A stretch of 64,000 nucleotides of DNA from Sphagnum magellanicum (lineage: Eukaryota; Streptophyta; Sphagnopsida; Sphagnales; Sphagnaceae): the NCBI GenBank assembly GCA_021904315.1, contig CM038911.1:14791390-14855389 (forward strand). Direction: 5' to 3'. How positions within the stretch are numbered: position 1 is the first letter of the stretch; each line of letters begins with the position of its first letter. Both the position numbers and the translations under genes were made by a program. The notes under the pieces were generated by a model. The model saw only the letters and a list, made by a program, of their open reading frames with translations, did not search any database and was not told the DNA's origin. Shown in pieces: positions 9,747-22,160 of this stretch.

Positions 9747-11891
9747 ATGTGTCAAACTCTTGACTGCAATTTCTGTTGGAAAGGGCCAGCAAGCTCTTCA
9801 TCTGCAAGGTCTAAGCATGAAGGTCTTGCTTTCGATGACTTTGGAATCATTTTGCAAGGCAGGGAAATCACAACTCTAGCCTCTGAAGAAATGATAGCTC
9901 CAGCTTGCAGCTCTCTAACTGATGCCCCACATCAAGTGTGTGAATCCGGGCGAAAGCAAAGCTTTTCTCTGTTCTGTGCTGTGATGGACATCAACTCAGC
10001 TTATGAAGGGCTCAAGCACTGTCTACTCACAAAAGAGTCTACGTTACATACTTTTGGTAGCTCTTGCAGCAGCAAGGTTCACACAAAAGAAGCAGCAATT
10101 TGGCCTAATGATGGTGTCAAGGAGAAGACTGGTCAGGATCTCAGGACTTCTGATTATGCCCTTTATCATGAGTTGCTTGTATCTCAGTTGTTACCCCATT
10201 GTCAGGCTCAGATATTGCCTCTAGGACCCTCAGAAATTTGTGGCATGCAACTGAGGAAACCTCCTGAGGCTGTGGATGGTATGCCAAGAATGCTTCTGCC
10301 TGCTGTTGAGGATTTGCTTTCTCCTCAGGGTTCACAACATCCAGTTGCAGCAGTGAGTGAATCTGTTTTCTTGGAACAGTCTCCTTTGGAAATTGTTTCT
10401 GGGACACATGGACAAGTCTCTCAACTACCTCGACAATGGAGTCATCAAACTGCAGCCATGCTCAGATCCCAGACATAGACATTCCTGTCATTTTCCCCTC
10501 ATTACCCGCAGTGCCTGTTAATCCAGATCAAGAGCCCCTGTATTTTGTGAACCAGGGGCCTAGATCATTGATTTTTATTGACTATTGGAGTTACAAAAGA
10601 GATACCTGGAGTATGGCAAGCCAATACTGGGGATGTGAAGCAGAAACATGTGCTGCTGCAGCCGCATGGTGGAATATGGAGTGCAGCAATTGGGCTGGAA
10701 TATCAAATGCAATGGCACAGACTGCATCAATTTGTGCATCTTTAGAAGCACACTGGGCCCAATCAGCCGAGCAGGCCAGGCTTTTGCATGAGCTCTGGGT
10801 TTTCAATTTCCATGAAATGTCTGTGTGGCAGGTCAATCTGGCCAGATCTGGTATTTGTGGACCCCCTTGCTCACTGACCAAATCATTTCCTGCTTGTCAG
10901 CCAACAGTCCAGTTGCTCAATTTGAGAAGGGAGACAGATGTTGATGGGTATCCTGATTCAAAAAGTGCAGAGATGGAATGGATTTCAGCAGGAGGTGGTG
11001 AGGTGGAGTTGTGGTCAACAGCATCTACTGCTTTTGTACCATCAGCATCTTTAGGCTCTCACTCTAAAACTCGAGCCTCCTCCCCCTCCAGCCTAGATTC
11101 CCCATTGGATGAAGGGTCAAGTAATGTACCAGAAGCTGTGGCTGCAGATAAGCTAGCTGATGAGAGATTGGCAAATACACTCTGGGATTTGACTAATATT
11201 TTGGAGGTCAATGCTGCAGTTGGTGTTGGTCTACCCACCCTTGCCACATTCTTCCTCTCTGGATTCAAACCTCTACGGGAAGTGTTAAGCTTTCTTCTTG
11301 AGAATACAAGTCTGCCAGACATCATGGCCCGAGAGTCATCTCTTGTCCAAGTATGCAAAGCAATCCCAGCTGTCAAGCACACAGTTCCCTCTTTGAAGCT
11401 CTTCAAAGTCTCCACGAGAGGGCTGAGGATATGCTCTCTGAAACTCTGGTCAGAGTGGACAATGAGCATGATGCAACTCGGAAGAATTTGAACTTCATTG
11501 GAGATCTGGAGGATGCTTTTGATATTGTGCAAGCCAGCTTGGAGCATCTGCAAACAGGTTAATAGGCTACAAATCATCTATCTCCATGATTCTGTGGCCT
11601 GGTGGTAAAATCCTCCAGCACGTACAGTGTCACTATGCAGGCCTCATTGTGCCTGTTAGGCTTTGTTGCTTGCTTTTACAGAAGCTAAATTGTATTGAAG
11701 CCCTTGCAAGCAAGCTTGTTGCAGCCCAAATGAGGATACTAGCCAACTTCTCTTATGACCTATGTCTATTTAGTGCTGGCCAACATCATGACTCAGTCTT
11801 CCCATGGCTTTCAGAAATGCAATTGATACTCAGAACTCTCAGGACACAGATGTTAGAAGAATGGTTGGCTGAAGTTTTGGGTGGATTATGA
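9747..11891 (+). pseudogene. Chain of overlapping ORFs in different frames; broken or spliced coding sequence of unknown family
   Basis: Four plus-strand ORFs follow one another: 9747-10478 (243 aa), 10436-11491 (351 aa), 11353-11562 (69 aa) and 11586-11891 (101 aa). Neighbours overlap but lie in different frames. The third ends in a heptad-like helix (SLHERAEDMLSETLVRVDNE, then more charged helix), a probable coiled coil, and the fourth has a helix-like amphipathic end (MQLILRTLRTQMLEEWLAEV). Overlaps are too short for normal introns; I tested donor/acceptor pairs at 10353/10455 and 11351/11420 and neither restores frame. A decayed gene with indels, or assembly indels in a live gene, explains this better than a single intact gene. 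No family is recognised. Confidence 0.35.
10436..11491 (+). CDS. Unidentified 351-residue ORF, Trp/Ala-rich
   Basis: Longest open frame of the unidentified locus; the frame is open from about 10360 and the first ATG is at 10436. The N-terminal third is rich in Trp, Ala and Cys (CEAETCAAAAAWWNMEC and a run around AMAQTASICASLEAHWAQ), followed by a Ser-rich linker (SPSSLDSPLDEGSSN) and a hydrophobic helical part (LPTLATFFLSGFKPLREVL). No known domain. A random open frame of this length is unlikely in sequence of this composition, so it is, or recently was, coding. The C-terminal 45 residues overlap a more protein-like frame (from 11353), suggesting the true reading leaves this frame near 11380-11400. 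Confidence 0.35.
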   Translation: MESSNCSHAQIPDIDIPVIFPSLPAVPVNPDQEPLYFVNQGPRSLIFIDYWSYKRDTWSMASQYWGCEAETCAAAAAWWNMECSNWAGISNAMAQTASICASLEAHWAQSAEQARLLHELWVFNFHEMSVWQVNLARSGICGPPCSLTKSFPACQPTVQLLNLRRETDVDGYPDSKSAEMEWISAGGGEVELWSTASTAFVPSASLGSHSKTRASSPSSLDSPLDEGSSNVPEAVAADKLADERLANTLWDLTNILEVNAAVGVGLPTLATFFLSGFKPLREVLSFLLENTSLPDIMARESSLVQVCKAIPAVKHTVPSLKLFKVSTRGLRICSLKLWSEWTMSMMQLGRI

Positions 11892-14800
11892 TATACTTTT
11901 CTATACCCACCATTCACAGCTGATGAAGTCAGTGGAGAGTCATGGCAGTTTGTTACTGCTATTGATGATGAAGGTGTCTGACACTTGGTGAGTGACACTC
12001 ATAAGGTTATGACCACTCATCCTTGCTGTGTTAGTTTTGAGGGAACAAGAAGATATACACTGACCATAGTGTCAAGGTGGAACCTCATGTTTTCTGGAGC
12101 CAAATGGATTGAGACAGAAGGGTTTATGAGCTGGTAGCACTCACCAAAAAGGTATGGGGAGTGCTAGCCGAAGGTCGATTCAGCTGGTACCCAAGGTACC
12201 CAACTCTTCACTGTTAGGAGGAATTTGGTTCACTATATTCCAATTCTGCTGCACTTGGACTGTAGAGAGTTAGTCTTGTTGAATATTTTGAGCACCAATG
12301 TTCTTTCAGGACAGCCCCCACATATACAGGTTACATAGGCTCTCTCATATGTGACACAGTAATGCTCTCTATATCTGTTTTCAACTGAAGCTTTGTTTGA
12401 TACAGGACCTTATTAGATGTGGACTTGGGAGTGAGCATTACTGAATTCACTCTATGCGGCTTTGTAGTCCACTGTATTGGTCAGGTAAGCCTTGTTTTTT
12501 GCAAAGCGTAACACACCACAGGGAGTTTCAATGTTTCATATTTTTGGACTCTCTGCTTTTTGAAGCAAACTCAATTTTCAGGACAGGTTATGTGTCCCAT
12601 TGTAGTTGCAGTGAGAAATTCATGATTGCCCAGAGCAATTTTTTCTGGAGGAATTGAATTTTGTTGTGTTGCCTTGCTACTGGTTGTTATTGTGTGTCTC
12701 AAACTATCTGGATTGCAGGAGTATGTCTCTTTGCAGTAGGTGGTAACATGAGTATGTTTATTCGATTAGATACCCATCATAACAAATGACAAATGGACAG
12801 TTTCTAGCATTAAAGATGTGTTGTGTACATGAAGGTAAGCCCAAAGGTTCTTGAATTTGAAATAAATGTGCTAAAAAATTAAAATGTTTAAAAATTGGAA
12901 AAACTTAGTTCAAAGTTCAAACCCTCACTCAAAGAACCTCCAAATAAAATTTAAATATGAAAATTGAGATTGAAGGTTTTTTTGTTTTTAAAGAATTGCA
13001 CATTAGTATTTACTTCCTCCTGGCTACTTACATGTATTACCCATGACATGGCCCTACCTACATGGTCTCACCTAGCTATTCAATATTGGCTCCTAGTTCT
13101 AACTTAAGTACAACAAGATTTTTCCAATGATAAAACTCCCGGGCTCCCTACAAACAAACAAAAGGAGGACCCATCCTTGCAAATAGAAGAAGAGGACGAA
13201 GAAAAAGAATAAGAAAGAGTGAAAGAGAAGAACATAACACCTCCCCTCAACATTTGAACTTCCTATAAATTGAAAAAAAAAAGCAAAACAAAACAAAAAT
13301 GATGAAGAAAAAGACACACACATAAAGGAGAGAATGATAACTCCCGTTGGCCCCTTAGCTCCATGGAAATAGAAGAAAAAGAATGCAAGAGAGTATAGCT
13401 TCTTACTTGAATTGAATTGGAGTTTGAGCTTGAAGGTTTAGGGTTTAATGATGAAGCAACTCAAAAACAAAAAAAAACAAATTAAGGTTGAAAAAATGTG
13501 GTGGGGTAGGTGAAGGTAGAAAGGAGGAGGTTGCAAGGGTAGGTAAAGGGTTGTAGGATAAGTAGGGCAAATCAAGGTGAACCCAATCTAATGAGAGTTG
13601 AGGTTCATCCTTGCCTCAAAGAATGGAATTTTTGAATGGTGCATTGGTGGGTGTTAGCTCTTGAAATGAGCCCTTAGAAAAAGCCCTTAAAAAGGTTCAA
13701 TGTAAAATCAAGGCCATCATTTTCTAGTGACACCTTATGCCAAAAAGACCCAAGGTAATTTTTTTATGAATAAAACGTCTTGTGAAATATTTTGTCATGT
13801 AAATCACATTTGAACTACTATAAGAAATGGTCGCCATGTTTTTAAAAATAGGTTTTTAACTCCCAATTTTGAAGTGTTATGGTTATAAGCTCCTTTTATA
13901 ACTATAATATCCAAAATGGGGAACCTTACCTTGCACAAAATTTTGTTGAAACCAATGGAATGCAACAAAATTAAATATTTATTACAAGGCCTCACACACA
14001 TAACACCCTCCCCAAACTAAGCCTTGTAGACAATAAGGCCTCCTTGGTTAGAATTCATGAACCATAGTTGACATCCATCATTACCTCCCAACCATACATT
14101 AAGACCTTAGCCCCCTCTTGGTGGGAGGATGAGCCTTTTCATTTAATGTTTGTATGTAGCCCGTCAACAATTCTACCCCAATAGTAATATGACCTCGATT
14201 TATTTTTGAGAAAAAAAAATTAATTGTTTCAAAGGTAGTGTTATTTGAAAATCAAACATTCAAACTTGTAAATTCTATTGTATTTACAAATAAAAATAAC
14301 ATAAGATCATTCCATACCATATTTTGCATTTATGTTTCTTTGTGAAAAGTAGATAATTGCATTTTTATGACCCTAGAGAAGGAAAAACCTATGTAGGCAA
14401 AAGCCACACCATTTGACAAGAAAAGGGTAGTGTGATAACACTTGTGAAGAAAACAACACAAATCACCTACAAATGTTTTACATAACCACATTTTATTATT
14501 TATATGCTAGAATGAGTTGTCTAAGTTGGAAAATATTGACATAACTTTCAAAACTACCCATCAAAATAAATTTTCATGCCATGGAATCCAATTCATCACA
14601 CAAAAATGCCTCCATTCACTAATCAAGTAACAAATGTAGAATAAACAATGTATATTGACTCACAAGTATTGCTTGTGTCAAATTTTCCCCTACCTCAAGA
14701 TTGTCACATCATATAATCTTTTTTGAAGTCAACATCATTGTTTACAATTTGGTGTTGAGAGTCAACCATTTGATTTAAGCCTCACCAAAATTCAAGCCTT

Positions 14801-14999
14801 GGAATTTTATACACCAAGCATAAAATAAGATCAATTATAAGAATATTAGCATTGTGATACACCATAGACAATTTTTAATCATCTAGGACACCAACATGAA
14901 CCCAAAAAAAATGATGGTACTAAATAATTGATGTTGCATTCAGACTTGTAGTTAACAACAAAAAATTAGGGCCCAAAATCATATATATGAATTCTTTTG
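11892..14999. other. 3' flank of the unidentified locus grading into AT-rich spacer
   Basis: Up to about 12800 the composition is still genic and may be 3' untranslated sequence. From about 12830 it is AT-rich with no ORF worth reporting. A purine-rich stretch lies near 13180-13330. Confidence 0.45.
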
Positions 15000-15775
15000 T
15001 TTGTTTGTGACAGGCCATTCCGACCCGTTAATCTGCGAGGCCGATTCTGCAACCCCCCAGTTGACAAAAACGAGGTCTCGAAAACCAAGTGCGGGTCGTG
15101 GTGGCGGAGAGAAATTGGAAATGAGGTCCCACTGTTTATTTTCAAATAGGTTAAATAGGAACCAAGCAAACTGTCGTGGTGTTTGAGGATGTGTTTGTCT
15201 TAGGTAATCAGGAAGCAAATTGTCGTGGTGTTCGAGGATGTGTTTGTGCCGCCATTATAGCCACAGAAGAGGAGGAAGGTTTAGGGTTGTTAGTCTGTGA
15301 CGGGGGTTTTGGGGGGTGGGGGAGGGAGAGGCCGGTGAAGCAGCGGGCGACCAGTGTCAGTTTGTGACGGGGGTTGGATCACCACAGTTTTCGTGTACAA
15401 ACCGTCTCCACAAAGCATTGCAGCCGTCCGAAGGGTAGGAATGACGGTCGGATCGCATCTCTCTCCCACCGCACCAGAAGCGGATATAAAAACCTTCCCC
15501 TCCCCCCCCCCCCCCCCCACTACCGAAAGAACCGGTGGTTATATAGAGGAACGTGTTTTCGAAATTTTCCAAAACTTTCGGGAATCAAGGTTTAAAATAT
15601 CAGAACCGGGGTTTTGGGTTTTCTCACGTCGGGTAAAGGAGTAAATACCTGGACTGATAACCTGAGGGTGCACACGGCTGGTTTTGATACCCGCACAACG
15701 TCGGTTGGGACCACTGCACGTTCGGGGTGACTAGAGTGGCATAGCCACGAGTGTTCGAAGGTCACGGGTACCACT
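15000..15775. other. GC-rich island of unknown origin inside AT-rich spacer
   Basis: Composition changes abruptly at about 15000 and back at about 15780. The island holds a G-rich tract (15303-15330), a 17-C run (15502-15518), a GATATAAAAA box (15483), two near-identical blocks 49 bp apart (TGTCGTGGTGTTTGAGGATG at 15172 and a close copy at 15221), and two GTGACGGGGGTT blocks (about 15298 and 15365). Short ORFs on both strands do not resemble known proteins. A fragment of a retroelement LTR or a lost promoter are possible; no target-site duplication could be defined. Confidence 0.4.
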
Positions 15776-18597
15776 AGTTAGATTAATGTTTGTTGACAAG
15801 GAATTATAGGGTTTTTTTAATTGATAGGAAGGTACCTTAACTTTTTTTTTCCCTATTTTCATTCAAACCTACTAAATTTTTGTATGTAAATACCTTATCA
15901 TTAAAGGATAATGAATCTTTGTTCATGATGCATAGGCAAAAGTTAACATTGAAGTTGTGTCATGATTTTAGTGAAATTTCCTTGTCACCTTTGAACTTGT
16001 TTTTTAACTTTTCATTTCCCAATCGATTTTTTTTTTTCCTTTTGTGTTGTCTTTGAAAGTCGCTTTGTTTTTTCTTTGTATTGTTCATTATTTAGGGGTA
16101 GAAATCTCTGGACTAGTTACTACCACATGCATCCTAATAATTAATAGTTATCAGTGGTAGACTTATCATCTTTTACCAAAAGGGTGAAGCTAGTGGATTA
16201 AGTAGTTCATGTTAGTGAGTGGTTGGGGGTAATCTACCCAATCATCTAGGAGATTTTTAGGAATGGATTAAAATAAGGGCCTTATTTTCATGGGGTCAAT
16301 GTGAGTCTTGTGTGGCTTTGTGGAAAAGGAGAATTAGAAGAAGATTTGAAGAACTTTTATGACATTCGATACTTTTGTAATTGGTTGTTGGAATGAAAGA
16401 TTCTCTTGGAAAAGTGTGTGATGTAACACTAGGGAGGAAAGAGTAGTGAGAAATGTATTTGTACTTGTGTGTGATTCTCATATAAAATTGAGGAACTTCT
16501 ACATGTTTTTTGTGCATTTATTATATTAAGAAATGTGGAAAGTAATGTAGTTTAAGAGTATACAATGTGTTGTTGCCCCTTTCTCATGATAGTTATGCGT
16601 TTTCTCTAAAACGAAAAACAAGGTTGCATACTAAATGGTAGCCTTTAAAGGAGTAAGTTACTAGCTACCATAGGAAAATAGTAATTAACATGTGGTAGTA
16701 GGAAGAGGGGGAAGACTTGAAAATAGAAGTTTGTAGGCTAGGAAGGATTGTTGCAAATAACAGGTAACGGCCATGAGTGGATGCAACTCATTACAAATAG
16801 TATGCAACATTGGGGAGGTGTTTCGGAAGTGTTACAAACAATAGGTAGGGTTACCAAAAGGTCTGTAGGTGTTGTTAAGGTGGGACAATAGTTGTGGGAG
16901 GCCTATAGACCCACTAGGGCAACATCTAGGGGCATTGAAAGTGCTGTAAGAACTTGGAAAGTAATTATTCCCTAGTTATTCTCAATTCCCATGTTGCCTT
17001 TTTATATTTTCTTCTTTTGGCACCTCTAGATTAATCTACAAATAAGACAGTAGGTCTACTCTTAGACGGTAGACCCTACCTTTTTTTTTTAGTTTTTGCA
17101 TGGTTTCTTACCTATTATTTGAGTAATTATAGTAAAGTAAACAAGTGAAGGTTTTTTTTTTTTTGAATACTAAGGCATGGACCTTGTTCCTTCGGTCTTA
17201 CCTCTTGGGAGATGGTAATGATCAGAGTCCACAATTTCACCCCTTTACATCCATGAACCTTTTTTTTCTTCCTTTATGTTGCCTCTAAAAGCTTTTCTAA
17301 AAGTTTCAAGGTCTTGCAACATTACGATGTTTTCCTCCAAGTTTTTACAATATTGTTTTATTGTTATGTTTCATAGTTCAATGTCATATGTGTTCACAAT
17401 TTAAATTTCTAGGGAATTTCCTTTGCATTCTTTGTCATATATTCAAAACCTTCAAACTTTTGCAACACTGTAATGTTCTCTTCCAAGTTCTTGAAATGGG
17501 GTTCTTGGTGGTCTATCTCACAGTTCATGGCCATCTATGTTTACAATTGAAGCTATCATAGTTGAAGGTTATTGTTGTTAAAAAATGTGTCGTCTTTGAA
17601 TGTCATTATTTTCTCTTTATGTGTTTTCTTTGAAATCTCATTGTGCTTCAAGTTTTTGTAGCATCACATTGTTCTCATTCAAGTTCTTACAATGGCACTT
17701 TCGATGTTGTTATAGCAATGGTTTTTTTACTTTTTCGTCCTATGTAGTTTAATTTTTTACAATAGTGTTCTCAATGTTTTTGCAACAATGATATCTCTTT
17801 GTCAAATTTTGTTTATGTTTTTGTAACAACCTTCTCAATGTTCTTGCAACAATAATATTTCATTATGTGTCTTACATTGTTTGTGTTTTCACAACATCCT
17901 CAATGTTCTTATAATAATGATATTTCTTGGTCTTGTTTTGTTTGTGCTTTTCCTTTTTCTTCTTTTCATAATTTTCATCTTAGCCATGATGAAGTCAATA
18001 AAGATTTGCTTGTTAATCCAATTTTTCCATATCATCATGCAATTGTAGGAGTTTTTTATTCTTTACTTAGAAGTTGAGAACGAAACCTTAAATTGTATGG
18101 GAGATTTTTTAGCATATAAGAATAGGTTGTTGTAAGCCAGGAAAAATGCCATGGTCTTGCATCATTTCAATATGTCTTGCAATTTTGATGTCTTAATGAT
18201 GAAAGAGATTAGAGATTAGGTGAAAACTAGAAACACTACTTGATATTCAAAAAAATTCATGGTGCAATATGATGATCAAAACTGGGTCAAACATTTTCGA
18301 GTGACTAGAAAGGTTGTTATGTAGATCATAGAGAAGTTGTGACCTTTAATTGAAAAATAAACACAAAATATAAATTTATCATTCTTGTTGGCATTCGAGT
18401 CGCTTATTCTTTTTTCAAACTTGCCCATGGTGTTGATTATCTTCAATACAGTGAGATGTTTGCGATCAGGAAATCTTCCATCAACATGATGTTACATAAT
18501 TAAAAAATTGCAATGAATATTGTGTTTAGAAATTAGATTCATTAGCCTCAGGGTGAAAGTTGTTTCAAATCATGATAGGTTTCAAATATTGATGTGG
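15776..18597. other. AT-rich spacer with degenerate tandem repeat
   Basis: No gene. From about 17690 to 17950 the plus strand repeats a unit of roughly 65 bp built around CTCAATGTTYTTGCAACAATGATATTTC (quoted as a consensus, in parts: CTCAATGTT and TTGCAACAATGATAT), with clear starts near 17773, 17830 and 17893 and weaker ones upstream at about 17455 and 17670. Confidence 0.5.
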
Positions 18598-18602
18598 CCT
18601 CC

Positions 18603-19425
18603 TGATGCACTCCTAAGTCCTCGGATAGTCCCTAGTTGGAACTAACTTGCTCAAGTTGCGGAATTGGGAAGGACTCGAGGCATGCTCCCAGCTTCCAGCA
18701 CTAAAGGGGGGTGAGAGGGGCTTGCTGAAAGCTTCGGGATTAGACTAGGAAGATGGACAAGCTACTTAGTGATTCGGTCCTACATCCAAATCCAACCAAC
18801 AAGTTGGTTATAACTCATTCTGCACATTTTTGGTGTTAGGACTAGCCACGGGCAACCTTGGACTCACTTGACTCACCACGGCCCGAACTCCGGGGAAGCC
18901 ACCACCTTCCCCCATACAGTATTCTCTGCATCTCATTGTTGCACTTGCATCCAAATGGCACTTTTTCCTGGGACTCCCAAAGTGAAGTCCCGAAATTGTC
19001 CCAGTTTTTACTCTCGGGACTTTGGGTGTTCATAACTTCTCGCCCCGAGCTCGGATTGGGATGAGGTCTAAAACAAAGTTGTAGCTCTCCTTGAGAGCTT
19101 TCTAACGGTGTGTTGCACTTCACCTGCACGCACCAGGATCGGGTCGATTCCCGACTTTTAATGGTCGGGAGTCAAATTGCCAGTTTAACTCCCGACCCTT
19201 CTTTCGACCATAACTTGTGCTTCAGATGTCCAAATGGCTCATGTGAGGCCATTTTGGACATCACACTTCAAGACCTTTCCAACGGTATATAGAACACCTC
19301 AATGCAAGGTGTTTTGACCCTTGCAATCGCGCTCTGAGTTTTCGGGAGTTTCGGAGGACTCCCAAGTCCCATTTTCAGTAGTGTGAGTGGCGGCCTCGCA
19401 CTTCCCTCAAAGTGGGGTTGTGACA
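18603..19425 (-). mobile_element. Solo LTR of a retrotransposon with 5-bp target-site duplication
   Basis: An 823-bp GC-richer block starts with TGATGCACTCC and ends with GTTGTGACA, so it has the TG...CA termini of an LTR. It is flanked by the direct repeat CCTCC at 18598-18602 and 19426-19430, the 5-bp duplication expected for LTR-retrotransposon insertion. No internal coding region or second LTR is nearby, so it is a solo LTR left by recombination. On the minus strand it begins TGTCACAACC, a common LTR start, so I assign that orientation tentatively. Intact duplication suggests a fairly recent insertion compared with the surrounding decayed DNA. Confidence 0.8.
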
Positions 19426-20174
19426 CCTCCCTTCTATTCATGGTGCAATCGATTGCATGCATATCCACATTCAGAAACCCACTTGTGCTGTTGTTGAGAA
19501 CAATTTTTCTTATAAGTCCAAAGTTCACATCAAGCAATTGTTGATCATGAAAAGCATTTTCGTAATGTTTTTGTGGGAATACTAAGATCTATGGATGATT
19601 CTATAATTTTGCGATTTTCTAATCTTTACTAGAATGCAACCTATAATGGATTTTTTTATCATGAACATGGATCACAAGATGGCATTTGCCCCTAGATTTT
19701 AGGGACAAGGGTTACCCACTTCTACCATGGCTCATGATTCCCATGAGCAAAATGCAAATGTCAGACCTGTTATACTGAAAACAACTTATAACAAACATCT
19801 TTCAAGGGGGAGGAGTGTGGTTGATAATGTCGTTGGAACATTGAAAAAGTCGTTAAAAAATTGCTACTAAAAAATAATCTACGTATTCTTTTCATCTTGA
19901 TGTTATTACTTGTTGTTGTACATTGTATAATTTCATTTTGGATGGGCGAAATGTTGATGTGAATTTTTTGATGCTTCAGTTGGACCAAAAAGATTGTCAA
20001 GATACAATAAGACAACCTTAGAATAATATAATGGGTTCAAATGTAAGATTCAATGAAAGAAACCCTACTTTAAAAGGTAATGAACTTTCAAGATCTAATC
20101 AATGACCAATACTTTAAACATTTTTAGGAATAGACGAATGCATAAATAATGAACAAATCGTTTTTGAATTGAAA

Positions 20175-20420
20175 TGAATTTGGAAATTGGCAATTTGATT
20201 CAAATTGAATTGTTTTTTTTAGATGAATTGTCAAATTGGGTCTTCACCATCTTCACATGGTAATCTTATTCAAACTAAAATGGTCTTCTTTAAATGAAAT
20301 ATTGAATTCAATTCTCACCATTTTCAATTGGCAATATGATTCAAACTAAAATGGTCTTTTTCAAATGAAATATTGAATTCAATTCTCACCATCTTCAAAT
20401 GGCAAACTAACTCAAACTTT
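20175..20420 (+). repeat. Tandem repeat, about 71-bp period, three copies
   Basis: ATTCAAACTAAAATGGTCTT occurs at 20268 and again at 20339, each followed by AAATGAAATATTGAATTCAA and TTCTCACCATYTTCAAWTGG. A more diverged copy precedes them from about 20180. Confidence 0.8.
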
Positions 20421-21639
20421 TTTTTTTTTCCCCACATGAATTAATAGCATTTTATTTTTCATTTATATATTGATTATCCACCGTCAGTTGTTCATTAAAT
20501 AAGGATTTTAGATATGCAAATTAACAATGACATTTCTATTTTATCTTGGATGAAAATGTGACACATTGCAAAACTTAGATTGGATAAAACATTCACCATG
20601 TTTTTGTTCATTTTGTAATTTTTTTTGTCATGTTCTTTCAAATATTAAGTGCACCTTGAAGGTCTTTTCCTGAAACTTAGTGTAGTTCTTGTCAATGTCC
20701 AGTTGAATAGTGTTGATTTTGTCCATGGTGTCCATAATGTTTTTATTATGCTTATATGTAGCGTCAACGATTAGCATGAAAACCAATGTCCATTTCCTCT
20801 TTACTCATGTACTCCTTAGATTGTCAATGTGGTAAACACTAGTTATTTTTTGCTTCTCACAAGTGTTGTGAAATTGAAGAATCACCAAGGTTGATGATTT
20901 GAGGATGTTGAGGACAACCTAATGTAGAATATTGCAATAAATCATTTAAATTGATTGTATTTTCTTGATTAATTCCATGATTGATGCATATGTTCACTTG
21001 TTGAACATTTTGACTGTCCTTATGAACATTATCTTCTCCCAAAAAGTTTTATATGAAAGAGCGAAATGATTGGATAGGAAAATGTTCGTCTTGTTGTTCT
21101 TCATTCTGTTGTGTGTAAACTCCATCTCCTTGTGCATTAAAAAATTTCACATGTATTACAACACTAATGTTTTTCTCCCATTGAAATGCACAAATAACAT
21201 GATTGAATTATTTTAGCAAATGGAATTTGTTGTGCTCTTCCATGAACAAGTGCCAATAGGATGTATTGTATCAGTTCTTTTATGATAATAAAAAATCCTC
21301 TTATAATCACCATTGATGTTGTTCCATTTGTCTTTGTGAATCTTGCCATTTCTTAGTGTCTTCAAGTGTGTTTTTGACTACAGGTCTTTTAATAATTTGT
21401 TCCACCTTTTAGTTGTAGGAATCATATTTGTTATTGGATCAACAAGATTCTTCAAGTAAATGTGTTCTTTTTGTTTATTGCATATGCAAACACCTCCTTT
21501 TGACTCCAATTAATGTTGCATTGTTGTGAAGGACTTGCTCCACTTGATCTACTACCTTTGCCTTTTCTTTTTACATTGTTTATCAAATTGTTGCTTGAAT
21601 TATTCATTGCATCCATAGCCTCCATTTCTAACTAAATGT

Positions 21640-22160
21640 TTGTAATGATGACATGAAATGTTTGATGTAAAGATGATGTTTGCTATAAAAACAACAAAGA
21701 TGACATGTTGGTTGTAAAGATGATGTTTATTGCAAAGACAATAAAGGTTGCAAAAATGATGTTTGTTGTAAAGACAACATAGATGATTTGTAGAAATGAT
21801 GTTTATTATAAATACAATAAAGATTATAGATATGATCTTTATTGTAGAGGGTCTTGAACTATTAAAAACAACAAAGATTGTAAAGACAATGGTTGCAAAG
21901 AAATTGTTAGGGTCATTGCTACAAAAAGATGTTGTTCGAGATGTTTTAGCTAGAGCATGATGTTGCCAAAAAATGGTTAATGTTGACATGAAAAATGTTG
22001 ATGCCAAAGGATGGCTAATGTTGATGCTAGAAATGTTGTTGCCAAAGGACATTGCTACATGCCCAAGATGTTGTTGCAAGAGATGTTGCCAAATTAGGAC
22101 ATTGTTATAAAAGATGTTACAATAGATTTTTTGCTCAAGATGATTGCTACCATAGAAAAT
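21640..22160 (+). repeat. Degenerate short-unit tandem repeats (ATGATGTTTRTTRTAAA family)
   Basis: Units of about 36-47 bp containing ATGATGTTT, AAAGACAA and AAAGAT recur between about 21660 and 21860; a second series built on GATGTTGTTGCCAAA and AATGTTGATG follows to about 22130. The array keeps a 202-residue frame open on the minus strand, rich in Asn, His, Ile and Cys; this is a product of the repeats and not a protein gene. Confidence 0.7.

Noticed and set aside
11059-11577. 172-codon minus-strand ORF
   Set aside because: Antisense shadow of the better supported plus-strand frames at the same place.
15000-15800. Second LTR by analogy with 18603-19425
   Set aside because: TG...CA ends with a matching 5-bp duplication could not be found; the TGTTTGT words at both sides are low-complexity.
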